DNA of 64,000 nt, from NCBI GenBank assembly GCA_940671915.1, contig CALNVZ010003429.1, positions 22,945,063 to 23,009,062 of the forward strand, given 5' to 3'. Shown one piece after another: positions 44,914-56,061 of the stretch (positions are counted from its first letter, which is position 1; the number at the start of each line of letters is the position of its first letter). Source of the DNA: Paracentrotus lividus. Lineage: Eukaryota; Echinodermata; Echinoidea; Camarodonta; Echinidae. Under the pieces are notes generated by a model. The model searched no databases. It worked only from the letters and a program-made list of their open reading frames with translations, and was not told the DNA's origin. Made by a program: the position numbers and the translations under genes.

Positions 44914-47102
44914 AGTTCTGCGGAGAGTTACAGAAACGGCATATGCACTATTCACAAAAGGAATTTAACAGCTTTCTCCAGTCAAAATTATTAATTTTTC
45001 TCCTTCAACCTTTATTCAAATATACATGTATATGACAAACGTGTAAAACACTAAAATAGTTTAGGTATTCTTAACTTTCATGGTGTACGAACCTTTTCAC
45101 CAATAGAACAGTAATTTTCAGGTTCTACCTAAAAAAGAAAAAAGAGCATTTGCCTTGACAAACACTGAGCATTATAAAACAGAACATGTAAAGTACCTGG
45201 TTAAATAATTACTCAAAACATAATTTGTTCAAAGTAAAAATATAAAAAATTTGTTCCCTTAGTCTCATTGAATAACTGTTTTATTCTAAATAGCAGCATT
45301 CACCCATAATTGATAAATTGTTGACTCGTTAGATGTACTTTCGCTAGGAAAAGGTTCATTTCAATACATAATGGGAGGTTAAGAACGCTTTATCAATATT
45401 GTATTCTTGAGTGCCTGAAGCTATATTCCAAAGTATCCACTTTAAATCATGTTGTCATGACAACCACTTTCTAATTGCCATCATCTAAGTAAATGCATTA
45501 ATGATAAAATGCACTATAAACTTTAAACATGTAAACTCATCATCTACATGTAAGTGTATGCATTAATGATAAAATGCACTAAACATTAAACATCTACTCT
45601 CATCGAAAGACTTCTTAATACTTTGACCAATACGTTGGTGCGTAATACATATTTGTATATTGCACGCAAGTAGGATTAAGTCTGAACTTACATGTACATG
45701 TACATACAGTCTACATATAACTGTGAAATAGCCCCAAGAGCAGAAAAATATAAAGTAGCTATTAAAAATATGCTCTGCTTCAAATTTTATTGCCCGAAAC
45801 AAAAGTGAACAAAAACTGTTTTTGCCCCTTTTTTCGTGGGCCCAGCAGCCACTGAGCAGCACCAGATTTAAAATGGGTTTATTCCTACAATGACATATAT
45901 TGTGTGCTTTCATGTATAACTGCTACTAGAAAGCAACATAAAAAGGATCAAAAATTGATAGAGATGCAGTAATAGCCTTCATAAAATGAATTTAATAACG
46001 ACTCTCATATTCCATTAAAAAAGATGCAAGTAAGCGTAAATTTAACACCATAAACACAATTGAGTTTCTATGGAGCATACATGTACATGTCTACAAGAAA
46101 AAATCAATGAGTTAAATCACGCATACAAGTACTTTCTTATCCGCAAGCAGGTGTGTTTAGGTGTGAAACTCTCTACGCTCCGCCCCAAAGGAATACGATA
46201 TCACAGACACCCCTAGAGTACCTTCGTACCACCCCCAATTTGAAGTCTACAATCACGAAGTCTAGTTTGACACTTTTAAATAAAAACGATTCTCTTGGGT
46301 GAAGACTAGTCTAGGTTCGCACTGGATGTGACCATCTAGTGTAAGTTTAATGGTACATACACGTTTGTCCCACTACGCATTACATGTATACAGAGTCTGG
46401 ATATGTGAGACTACATAATGTACTGTATCATTCCTAAAATGTACATCTAGTATTAATTAATACAGACAAGGGTATGAATCGACAAGACTACAATATGCTG
46501 TCTGGTTCCTAACATATATGCATTCATAACACCAGGCATGAAAATTGCTTGGTGATTTACACACTAAAAAGACTAAAAAAGGCTGAACACGGCATGAAAT
46601 AGTGGCAAAATCGGTCAATTTGGGCTAAAAAACATTTGAGGGGGAAAAAAAATCATACATTTGAGGAAGAAAAGACACTGAAATCAGCTGAAAAGCTGAA
46701 AATTTTCATGCCCGTAATACAGACAACAGTTCCTCTACTAAAAGAGACACTGAGAATCACAACTAGTCTCCACCCCCCCTTCATTATAAATCTGTTAAAA
46801 AACAAAGAGTCAATTTGAAGTCTGTGCTTGCAGACTAATGTCCATTGCCACCTACATAATAAAAATACAGGGCTTATTACATGTAGTGTAGCTTCAATAT
46901 TCAGACCCTTTGGTATTATGCAAAAGCCAGTGGTAGGTGCACGCACAAACTACCTCCATGGCCGCCCCAATTCTGTCACATGAATCCAGAAATAATGCTC
47001 TTCTATCTCCGGGCGGAGTAGCATAATTTCCTGCGAGACACCTCAAACAGCTGCCTGCCTTATCGACAACCGCGATCGAACGTTGCATGCATTCATCTAC
47101 TC
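44914..47102. other. Unassigned DNA downstream of the retrotransposon
   Basis: A tandem duplication of about 60 bp, GCATTAATGATAAAATGCACTA, lies at 45495 and 45558. 46950-47095 is GC-richer than its surroundings and looks like single-copy sequence. No gene is recognised. Confidence 0.4.
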
Positions 47103-48060
47103 TATCGTCTTCCCCAAGGAGATTCCTACTGTGTCTTAATGTATTTGGACCCCCATTGACTCAGACACGACATTTGTTGATGGGAAGGGTTGATTGATCC
47201 GAAACCCTACTGTTATAAATTAACATCCTCCTGTAATATTTGTTTAGTGATGCTTTTGTGCTATCTTTATTAGTTGATATTTTTGTAGTACTCGTACCTA
47301 CATGTACACTTTTTATTGATAGATTAAATCGTTTCTGAAGAGACATGTTTGCTGTTTTAAAAGAATAATTAAAAGCATTAACATTATATAAATTCCCACT
47401 TTAAAAACAACTTTGCGGAATATGTACGAGTTTGACAGAACGCAAGCTGAAACAGCCAAATTCACAAACAAATTCAGTGATTCATAAAAAATTTATGAAT
47501 AAGATTTTGAATGAAAAAAAAATCAAATCAATATTTCTATAATACATGTACATTGTACCTAAAAATGGCAATGCAAAGAGGCATTAAAATATCTCTTTCC
47601 ATTTGCTAAATGTACACCTTTTCATGAATATTCTAACTTTTTTCTTTATAAAAAAAAATCATGAAACATATATATCTAATCGTGTCGGTATATTCTAAAA
47701 TAGAAATCAAGATATAATTTTTGATTCCTCTGATCAGGTTGGTAAGTTGTAGATCTGAACCTTGAGATTCAGTTCAATCGAGTGCAGCATCAACTTAACA
47801 CTTGACTGAATTTGGGTCCCCCCCCCCCAATCCATCTCGCAGCACGATATTTGTCTATTGTCGAGCTAATAACGGACGATTCCATGAATATTGTTCTAGC
47901 AATGATTGCTCCACTATAAATTCCATACACTAATAAAAAGACCAACTTAAACCCTGGACTTTACCCTAAACTTAACCCTAAACCTAACGTAAAACCCATG
48001 TGCAACCCTAAACCTAATCTTAGATAAAATAAAGCCTAGTGCAATTGCACAGGAACAAAT
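47103..48060. other. Unassigned DNA with telomere-like words
   Basis: Near 47940-48020 the words ACCCTAAAC, AACCCTAAACCTAA and CCTAATC recur irregularly. They are too degenerate to call an interstitial telomere. A poly-C run lies at about 47818-47828. Confidence 0.4.
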
Positions 48061-48064
48061 GTTG

Positions 48065-49040
48065 TGTCAATAAACATGGTCAGCATCTCGGCTCTGTCAC
48101 AGCATTTTTTGATTGGTACATCTGATTGATCTGAGTTGAACTACATGTAGGTCTACTGCTATATCAACAAGCCTGTCACATGGTATTGATCAACTTGATA
48201 CGATAAGATAAGAATTTGTCCAACCAGTTTGTCTAATCTTCCTTTGGTCTAAGAGCCACTTTGTCTTCTTCCCATTTTTTCTAATTCCCATTTGGTCTAA
48301 TGCCCATTTGGTTTAATGCCCACTTGGTCTAACACCACTTAGTCAATTCCTGTAACATACTGGTAATTTAAACTAAAATATTCAACCAAAAATTAGACCA
48401 AGTATGTATTAGACAAAGGAGAAATTAAACCAAATGGGTTTAGCCAAGAGAAGTTAGACAAGCAGAGAGTTTGACCAACTGCTGTTAGACCAAGTGGATA
48501 GTACGGACCCACATAGACAGCATATCAGTTCTGTCATGGTGTTTTTTTATTGGTACATCTGATTGATCTGAGTTGAACTAGGCCTACTGCTATATCAACA
48601 AGCTTGTCACATTGTATTGATTGACTGGATAGGATAAGATAAGGATTGTCCAATCAGTTTGTCTAATCGTCCTTTGGTCTAACTGCCACTCTGCGTATTT
48701 CCCATTTGGTCTAATGCCCATTTGGTCTAATGTCCACTTGGTCTAACACTACTTAGTCAATTCCTGTAATATATTGGTAATTAACTAAAATATTTGACCA
48801 AAAATTAGACCAAGGGGAAATTATACCAAATGGGTTTAGCCCATTAGACAAACAGAGAATTGGACCAACTGCTGTTAGACCAAGTGGATATAAACTGGCA
48901 TACGGACCCACATAGACAGCATATCAGTTCTGTCATGGTGTTTTTTGATTGGTACATCTGATTGATTTGAGTTGAACTAGGTCTACTGCTATATCAACAA
49001 ACTTGTCACATTGCATTGACTGACTAGATAGGATAAGCTG
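48065..49040 (+). repeat. Tandem array with TTGGTCTAA and TTAGACCAA motifs
   Basis: About 2.3 units of 400-437 bp. ATTGGTACATCTGATTGAT starts at 48112, 48549 and 48948. Each full unit has a run of five to six TTGGTCTAA-type words spaced 15-20 bp (CCATTTGGTCTAATGCC) followed 100-200 bp later by their inverses (TTAGACCAAG, AAACCAAATGGG, GTTAGACCAAGTGGAT). The unit can fold back on itself. No open frame persists. Unit ends carry ACGGACCCACATAGACAGCA. Confidence 0.85.
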
Positions 49041-50101
49041 GGCAGGGATGGTATTTATCTTCTCGAGATGACATCTGTTTCATCTTGTTAATGACAATGT
49101 CTTTTTTTAAATTAGTACAAAGCAGTACAGAGAGATTGATAACATAGGGGGGAAAGAGTATAATGCTTGCAATGGATGATATATTTACATGACAGTGAGT
49201 AAAAAAAAAAGTTCCATCATTTTGAAAGTGTCTTGTTTGAAGCATGAACATCTAATCATGAGTTTCAGGATATGTCTTGTTAGAGTCATCCTCCCATTAT
49301 TTGTTGGTACCCTTCTCATTTGGATCTTTGCACGCATGACTGAGTAACAGACAATCTTAAGTCTCACTCTGTATATCGGCAAAAATTAATTCAAAAGTTT
49401 CTAATTTAAAGCTAATTTAGAGTTTCTTTCAATGAAGTAAATCTACTCTGTGCATGACAAAATCAACCCTTGTTTAGAAATACTGCGAATGATGGGCATG
49501 TATTTCCATGACAGAAAAGAATTCATGTTCTACCCCAACCCATCTGCTCAATTAACCAAGATAATAAACCGAGAGGGGGAGAAAAAAGTGGTCAATTCAG
49601 CGAGAAAATAACAAGATGGAGGGAAGAGAGAAAGTTTATTGTACGTCCTTAGAAGCCATTGTGAAGTGCGGACCTGTTTGCTTTCATAACAGTAAACGCT
49701 GCGGTACGGCCGGAATAGGAGCGATGGGGAATCGATAAGGAAAACCCGCTTGCGCTATTTATAGGTGTTCTAACAAGCCGAGATGAAATGGTGCCGCCAC
49801 ATCAAAAAGGTTGAAGAAAAAAAGGTGGCTGAAGAAAATTTAGGGTGGGTTCAAATAAATGTGACTATAAAAAATGTCTGTTGTGAAAATGGTGGTGTTT
49901 GTTGCACCATGGGATCGGAGGAGGTAAATCTATTGGAAGGTTAATCATTCATTGGGAAAGTCAATTTGAGCTTCTGACATCAATCTTTCCTCCTACATGC
50001 ACACGTAGCATAAATATTAAATCTTTAATTACACGCCCCTTTTATAATGATAGCCCTGTGTAAGAGTGAATTGCTGAAATTGTATTTTCAAGATGATTTC
50101 A
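49041..50101. other. Unassigned DNA
   Basis: 49655-49800 is GC-richer and has a single-copy look (ACCGCAGCG-type words, ATCGATAAGG). No gene, splice pair or repeat is recognised. Minus-strand frames at 49024-49382 are AT-rich and unsupported. Confidence 0.4.
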
Positions 50102-50102
50102 T

Positions 50103-50416
50103 TGGCCCGTATTCTCAAAAGCCGTCTAACTTTAAGCCTAGCTTAAATTTTTGGTTTAACTATGGCTGGCTAAAAGGGAATCAATCTGTCTATGTTGCAT
50201 GTTCCTATCACCTTCACTGAACTCTGGAATTATATTTTAATTGTAAGGGAAACTTTTGTACTTATCATGCCCAAGCAGTTTTTAATAGTTTCACTCCCAA
50301 AAATTATGATGAAAGTGAACATCTACTTTTCAGGTTGATTCCCTTTTAGCCAGCCATAGTTAAGCCACAGATTTAAGCTGGGCTTGAAGTTAGGCAGCTT
50401 TTGAGAATACGGGCCA
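50103..50416. mobile_element. 314-bp TIR element with GGCCCGTATTCTCAAAAG ends
   Basis: TTGGCCCGTATTCTCAAAAG at the left mirrors CTTTTGAGAATACGGGCCAA at the right. Inside, GTCTAACTTTAAGCC, TTTAACTATGGCTGGCTAAAAGGGAATCAA and their inverses pair, giving arms of about 95 bp around a spacer of about 125 bp. No coding capacity. Target duplication unclear. Confidence 0.85.
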
Positions 50417-51060
50417 AAGTTTTGATGATTAATAGGATCTCATGTTCCCAATTTAAAGCAGGTAATACATGCACATTTGTAGGCTATTAACCAAAGCTAA
50501 ATAAAATGATGTGCAATTTTGTGCTAATCGGTGAACAAAGCGCAAAGATATTATTATTTTTTTTTAATTGTTGAAGTTGTCACTTACCTTTCTAGTGACA
50601 CTCAATTAAATTATATCCAGACCAAGATTTCGATCCTGCAGAAGAGATGGGAAGGAAAAGGTAAAGAAAGAATACTGTATTTATTTAATTTATGAGTTAA
50701 ATGAAGAATAATTAAGTGATTCCTTACCAGGAATTTTCAAATTATGGAATGAGAAAGGAGGGGGGGGGGAGGGGGAGGTGCAGGCTTGGTTAAATTAATG
50801 ATGGCCATTGTCAGATGAAAGTCTGGAACAAAATGGACATTTAAAATGATAATATAAAAGCATAATATACAATGTTATAAGAATTTTGAGTTCTAATAAA
50901 TTTGTACAATTTAATTGAGAACATTTGAATATACACAAGCTTTGTTAAAAGTATCCTATTTGACACTACATGTACGTAATTCCATATTGTAACATCTTGA
51001 ATAACTTTGGGCACAGCTTTACTAAACATCCCAGTGCATTTCAATGCAGATTGCCATTTC
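50417..51060. other. Unassigned DNA with a G-rich run
   Basis: G runs at about 50758-50778; nothing else recognised. Confidence 0.4.
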
Positions 51061-51069
51061 CAAAATTAT

Positions 51070-51290
51070 TTTAGAATGACCAAATGTGGGACAATCCTTC
51101 GTTAAGTCTAAACCCTTGACTAATATGAAGCTACTAGTACTAGGCTTTCATTTACTGCAGGCTTCACACAGAGATGAGGATATCTTTAGTAGATTGTAAA
51201 TGAGTGCCACGGTCAATATCAGCCCGCCGGTCATTCCCATATTAGATACATGTATGCATTGCTTTGGAGTATTTTATTATTAATTTTTAT
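51070..51290 (+). repeat. Duplicated conserved-looking module, copy a
   Basis: AATGTGGGACAATCCTTC, CTAAACCCTTGACTAATATG, GATATCTTTAGTAGATTG, AAATGAGTGCCACGGTCAAT and ATGCATTGCTT-GGAGTA occur in the same order in the next copy about 645 bp downstream. Divergence is moderate and mostly substitutions. Confidence 0.8.
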
Positions 51291-51714
51291 TTCATCCAGT
51301 GATACCAAATTTATGTGCTGTCAAAGATGTCTAAGCACTCAAGCTTTCAAAAGCATCTGTCAAAATGAGCTTGCATCAACCCTGGCTATCTGATCATTCA
51401 TTCATTGATTGAGGTACATGTAAGCTTTCCCCGAGTCCATTCACTATGAACAAAATGTTACTTGGACTATTGAAATGCAAGGTTTGCTTTTGCCAAAACT
51501 TGATGCAAGGCAATTTTGACACTTGTTTTTGAAAACCAAAATGCTCAATCATCTGCCACAGCACAGGTTTAAGTTTGGTATCAACGGACAAAAAGTATTT
51601 TACTTTTTTACATGAATTAAAAAATAATTTCACATAAGTTATTCATTTCAATATGAGGCTCCCTAATCTGGCTTTAATTTTTCTGGGATGCACTGTATAA
51701 TCATTCACAAAATG

Positions 51715-51930
51715 ACCGAATGTGGGACAATCCTTCATTAATTCTAAACCCTTGACTAATATGAAGCTACGTGAATGTATTTTCATTTAGTGCAGGTTTC
51801 ACATAGAGATGGGGATATCTTCGGTAGATTGCAAATGAGTGCCACGGTCAATCAGTCGGCCAGGCATCCCCGTATTAGTTATGCATTGCTTAGGAGTAAT
51901 TTACATATTAATTGGTAGAAATGGTTACGA
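51715..51930 (+). repeat. Duplicated conserved-looking module, copy b
   Basis: Second copy of the module at 51070-51290. The best-kept core is GAGTGCCACGGTCAAT with the preceding GATATCTT-GTAGATTG-AAAT. The 69-codon frame at 51839-52048 begins inside it but has no parallel in copy a, so it is not supported. Confidence 0.8.
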
Positions 51931-52655
51931 GTTGCTGGATATTAGTAAATGCATGGGTATAATGGATGGCGATGATAGTTGTCAGACTATGCTACGGCCA
52001 AATGTATATTGTAGTGATGAATGTATTTTGCAACCACCTTGTTTTTAATAGATTAATTCATTTATTCCATGTATGGGGTGGTAACTCCCTCACCAAGCAA
52101 TTCATAAAGTTATGAATTACTTTAATAACAACTGGTGAACAATGCTTGTGTTATGAAAATTAGTAAGAAAGTGATTAGTATTAAAGGGACGTATAATTGA
52201 TAAAACATGGGGAAATCACCTTATCTCGGATGAAATAATAACATTCCAATCAGAGCCTGAGGCGTGTTGCGTAATCTTCAGCGCCAACCCGTCTGGAGTT
52301 AATCTGGTTAATCCTTCATGGCTAGGCTAACTAACCAGAATTCCGAAGTAAATCTAACCTATGTCTTGTTTTTGAAATGGAGCATTATACAAGTCCTCTC
52401 TTTGAATTTATACGGAGAGACCCGTTGAGAGTCTATAAACTATAAAGAATTGTTGAGGACTCGCGAATCCGAAGCTACTGACCCTATTTACTGACTGAAT
52501 TCGGTCAACTTCGTCATGTTCGTGCTGTCCGAATGTTAATCCCCAGTAGGCCGACCCATGCGTAAGCCACTGTTGATTGTGTACGAGTCAATGGAGCTCA
52601 GGAAAAACGCGCATTCCCCACGATCTCCGACTTTCAGGGCCCTTTAATGTAGCAC
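51931..52655. other. Unassigned DNA, partly GC-richer
   Basis: 52240-52360 has a single-copy look with GTTAATCTGGTTAATCC (paired TAAT words). No gene is recognised. Confidence 0.35.
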
Positions 52656-53315
52656 CAAAGAACTTATTTTTGGGCAAGTCCAAGCTATTTTGCACCAGTA
52701 ACGTGTGGGACATCACAAGTATATTTAGCCCTATATCTCATATTTAGTAATCAAAGCTCATTTCTTGGGTAATTTCTGGTAGATAGTAGGTATCTTCATA
52801 CAAAAAAACAAAAGTAATCAGAATTACTCGTTACGTACTTAATTTATGCTAATTAATACGCCAGTAACGCGTGGGACCACAAAAATCATATTTTTTTCCT
52901 GTTTTACTTTGTTTCTGAAATATTGTGAAAATACTTGTCACCCTGGAAAATCATTGCAAACAACTTGTTATACATCTATTACTGAAGAGTAATCAAAAGT
53001 TTCATAAACATTCATACATTAGTTTTTTCTCTTGGTCAATTTTAAAAATATAGGTATAGTAACGCGTGGGACAAGTAACGCGTGGGACACTTTTGTCAAT
53101 ATGCATAGTATACTGTAAATGACACTTTTACTTGAGAAAAAGTTGAGTTAGGTATTTATTTAAGCAAATAGACAGTTGCAGAATGTTTGAATCCATTTCC
53201 TGGAGGAAATGTTTTATTTATCACTAAAAATCAATTAATTAATTAATATTTTTATAAATAAATGTACTTTAAGATATTATCTTTATGAAGATTATGAAAA
53301 TTATTTATTGGTATC

Positions 53316-53463
53316 AGGACAACTACCCCCTGGACAATTACCCCCAGGACAACTACCCCCAGAAATAGGGTATGGGTTAGGTGTATGGTTATGGGGTATA
53401 TTTTTGTAGGGGGAGGGGGTACATGTAGTTGTCTCAGGGAAATTGTCTAGGGGTAGTTGTTCT
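53316..53463. mobile_element. GGACAA-TACCCC family element, longest copy
   Basis: Begins with three back-to-back phrases (AGGACAACTACCCCC, GGACAATTACCCCC, AGGACAACTACCCCC) and ends with TAGTTGTCTCAGG and AGGGGTAGTTGTTCT. The multiple end phrases look like repeated ends, as if copies had inserted into one another's termini. Confidence 0.75.
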
Positions 53464-53595
53464 AGAACCATAGATTACATGTAGGCCTATAGTAACAATG
53501 CCCATCATAATCAATGCAAAGCTCAAAAGTCATTGTTACTGTAGTGAAAGTCAATTGGGTATCATACCTGTGCATGATGTAGTCACATGATAATA

Positions 53596-54056
53596 TAGGT
53601 TTTCCCGGCCAATTTCATTGTTTTGTCAATCAATTGCATATTAGAGGCATTCATTTTCAGCAAAAACGCTGCTGCATCGAAATGTTGCCAGTCAAAATCG
53701 TATTCAATCATAAAAATTAACGATTGTTGTGATCGCTTTTGTATTTGCGCATTCTACTTCACATAATAAGCATATACATTCGGCAATAACTATTCAAATT
53801 CATCTTCATCCTGTCGACATTTCATTCCGTATACTCAAATTCGCACTAATTTGAATGCACAAATAATGAAATTAAATGCCTTTATCCGAATTTGAACTTT
53901 GCAACCATTACTTTGTGAGCCTAAAAACAAATTTGAGAGCATGAACACGAAATTGTTTGACTTTAATATGTCAGTCTGTCCCATCAAACACACGAATTTG
54001 AATACACATTAAATGAAAACGGATGATAAATGTATGAAATTTGCCGGGAAAACCTA
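53596..54056. mobile_element. 461-bp TIR element with TAGGTTTTCCCGGC ends
   Basis: TAGGTTTTCCCGGC at the left mirrors GCCGGGAAAACCTA at the right, extended by AATTT/AAATT. TA lies outside both ends (53594-53595 and 54057-54058). The interior has several TTCGAATTTG-like words in both orientations (CAAATTCG, CGAATTTGAA). No coding capacity. Confidence 0.75.
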
Positions 54057-54720
54057 TATTATAATTTCAACAAAAACCTTGAATTTGGAAAATAAATCCT
54101 GAGTAATAGTATGTTTACACACATCAAATATACTTACATTCATTCTGTTTTGTGACTACATGATAAAAAGAGAAAGGATATGTATACATTGTAGGCCTAG
54201 TACCTTGTGAACAAAACTTGGTAAAAAACAGAAAGATATATGCATGTGATAGGGCGTACAATATAAAATGAAAAATTAAACTCATGTGTAGCACATTGCC
54301 TCTGAATGACAAACTTTGAAAATGAATTAACGATGGAAGTTATATAACCCAAATGTATAAAGCTTCAGTCTAAAACTATACTATTTCATTAAAGACTATA
54401 GAATAGGGCCCAGGGCTACCTATACCATACAATGCAACATTAACGTTGCCTGTAATGCAACAAATGACAAAAAGTTGTTGTGAGATGTAATACATGTAAA
54501 TAACCTTTTTAAAAACAGTTTATTTTCTTCATTTGCTATGAGAAAAATTATATTGTGCAGCCTTCTATACCAAGAAAAACATTATTGTTTGATAGATATA
54601 AGGAATTAAAAAAAAAAAAAAATTGTGCACATTTTTTATCACATTGCGAAACCCCAAATGAGCATTGTTTTTCTTTGGGGGAGCAAAAAAAAAAAAAAAA
54701 TTTATTTATTTTAGTTAATT
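54057..54720. other. AT-rich spacer with poly-A runs
   Basis: A runs at about 54609-54624 and 54686-54701. Nothing else recognised. Confidence 0.45.
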
Positions 54721-55410
54721 AAAGGTCTTGGTGATTGCAAATGGATGCACTGATCATGTTAACTGATTTTCAATGTTTATACAGGTTAGAGGGAATTTCC
54801 CACTTCCATTGGCAAAACTTAATGTACTTCCATACGTTTACTACACTGTTGTCCCACGCGTTACTGAAATGTCCCACGCGTTACCAAATCTAATTAAAGA
54901 TTGTGTTAATTTAGATGAATTAGACTAACTTTTTTCTTCTGATTATGATGAAGCCTATTGTAAATTGGTCTTTTGAAAGTCTCATGAAAATTCAATCATT
55001 ATTTTTTCTGCAAATGAGAAATAATGACCTAAAAAAGTAACGCACGTGGACATGCCTATTTGTACCATCCCTCATTTGCATATTTAATTAGTTGAGAAAC
55101 TGGAAATCATAGTTATTGATAACTTGTCATTCAGACTTAGGTAACCACTAATATTGGATAGAAATTTTTTAAATTTAAAGATATCTTTTATAAAAGCCAA
55201 AATTTAATGTCCACGCGTTTACTCAAATTTTAATTTATGCAAATGTATTCATTTATTATGGTCATTTCATAAGCATTATTTTTCTCTTGTTTAAATTCAT
55301 GTACTTTAACATCTTGGCTTTCAAATGACACCAAGTTTGTCTTTTTTTAACCATTTTGAAATTTCACTTATGAGTGATCAAATAGCTTGGACTTGCCCTT
55401 TTTCTAGTTG

Positions 55411-55677
55411 TATTATTGCAGGAAATTTTTTTACTTCTCAAATTTGATTAGTAGTTTTTGGTTTATAGGGAAATACTTCAAACAAAGTATAGATGTAAAA
55501 AAGTTGCTACACAAAAGAAATTTTGTGTAGCAATCATACAAAACTGGATAGCAAATTGTGATGCGATACCACAAAAATTACTCCCTGTTATGGCTATGTT
55601 TTGCCTGTTTGAAACTTACAAAACGTCTTTCTTTGTGACATACATGTACGTAATAGTATTTCTTAACACCAATAAGA

Positions 55678-55709
<32 letters not shown>

Positions 55710-56036
55710 ATAAAAGAATGTAAGATCCTCTCAGAACACAAGTTTTGTCAAGTTCTTCTTGTACAGCATTTAGCAATGAAAGTGAAATATTTTTCCTCAG
55801 CTCTCCCGAAATTTGAGTTGGGCTTTAAAGTGCCAACTTTAGAGTCTGAACTTGCGGCCTCGTCAATTGGTCTACGAACTATTTGGGAAATAAATAAACA
55901 CCCCCATCCCACTTCCAGCCACAACACATTTTTCAAATTTGATGCAAAGACTTGTCAGTTTGAGTGAGTGTACAAGCACTCACATGCAAATCAAATTTGC
56001 AAGTATAATGTAATTTTTCAATCAACGAGTGCATTG
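55411..56036. other. Unassigned DNA up to the assembly gap
   Basis: The 169-codon plus frame 55458-55967 crosses a 30-A run (55679-55708) that yields a lysine block. The flanking parts show no domain, so I do not call a gene. A tRNA-like box B (GCAAGTTCAGACTC on the minus strand, about 55840-55855) without box A may be a SINE scrap. Confidence 0.35.
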
Positions 56037-56061
56037 NNNNNNNNNNNNNNNNNNNNNNNNN
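56037..56061. other. Assembly gap, 25 N
   Basis: Exactly 25 N. The next base begins the second copy of the 39.0-47.1 kb block. Confidence 1.

Larger units (their letters stand above)
39014..47102 (+). repeat. Large duplicated block, copy 1
   Basis: From GCAATATGA at 39014 to TCATCTACTC at 47102, the sequence is repeated in order and orientation at 56062-64000. Differences are dominated by 1-3-base insertions and deletions, many in homopolymers, spread evenly through non-coding DNA and the retrotransposon alike. The block holds a TTTTCGCG repeat, a GGGCC-family relative, a half MITE and a retrotransposon remnant. See the findings for why one copy may be an assembly artefact. Confidence 0.9.
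52660..55410. mobile_element. 2.75-kb foldback region with AGTAACGCGTGGGAC motifs
   Basis: GGGCAAGTCCAAGCTATT (52674-52691) is inverted as AATAGCTTGGACTTGCCC near 55381-55399. Between them, the 15-mer AGTAACGCGTGGGAC or a close variant occurs at 52697 (one change), 52863, 53058 and 53074 on the plus strand, and its inverse at 54851, 54871 and (variant) 55209. A plus-strand variant lies at 55036. The arms share only these words and patches, so they are old or under uneven constraint. Two other elements (53316-53463 and 53596-54056) are nested inside. No transposase frame is visible. Confidence 0.65.

Noticed and set aside
47940..48020. Interstitial telomere (CCCTAA)n
   Set aside because: Only a few irregular words, with no run of two or more exact hexamers; composition can explain it.
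55458..55967. 169-codon plus-strand frame
   Set aside because: It passes through a 30-A run giving a lysine block, sits beside an assembly gap and shows no recognisable domain on either side of the run.
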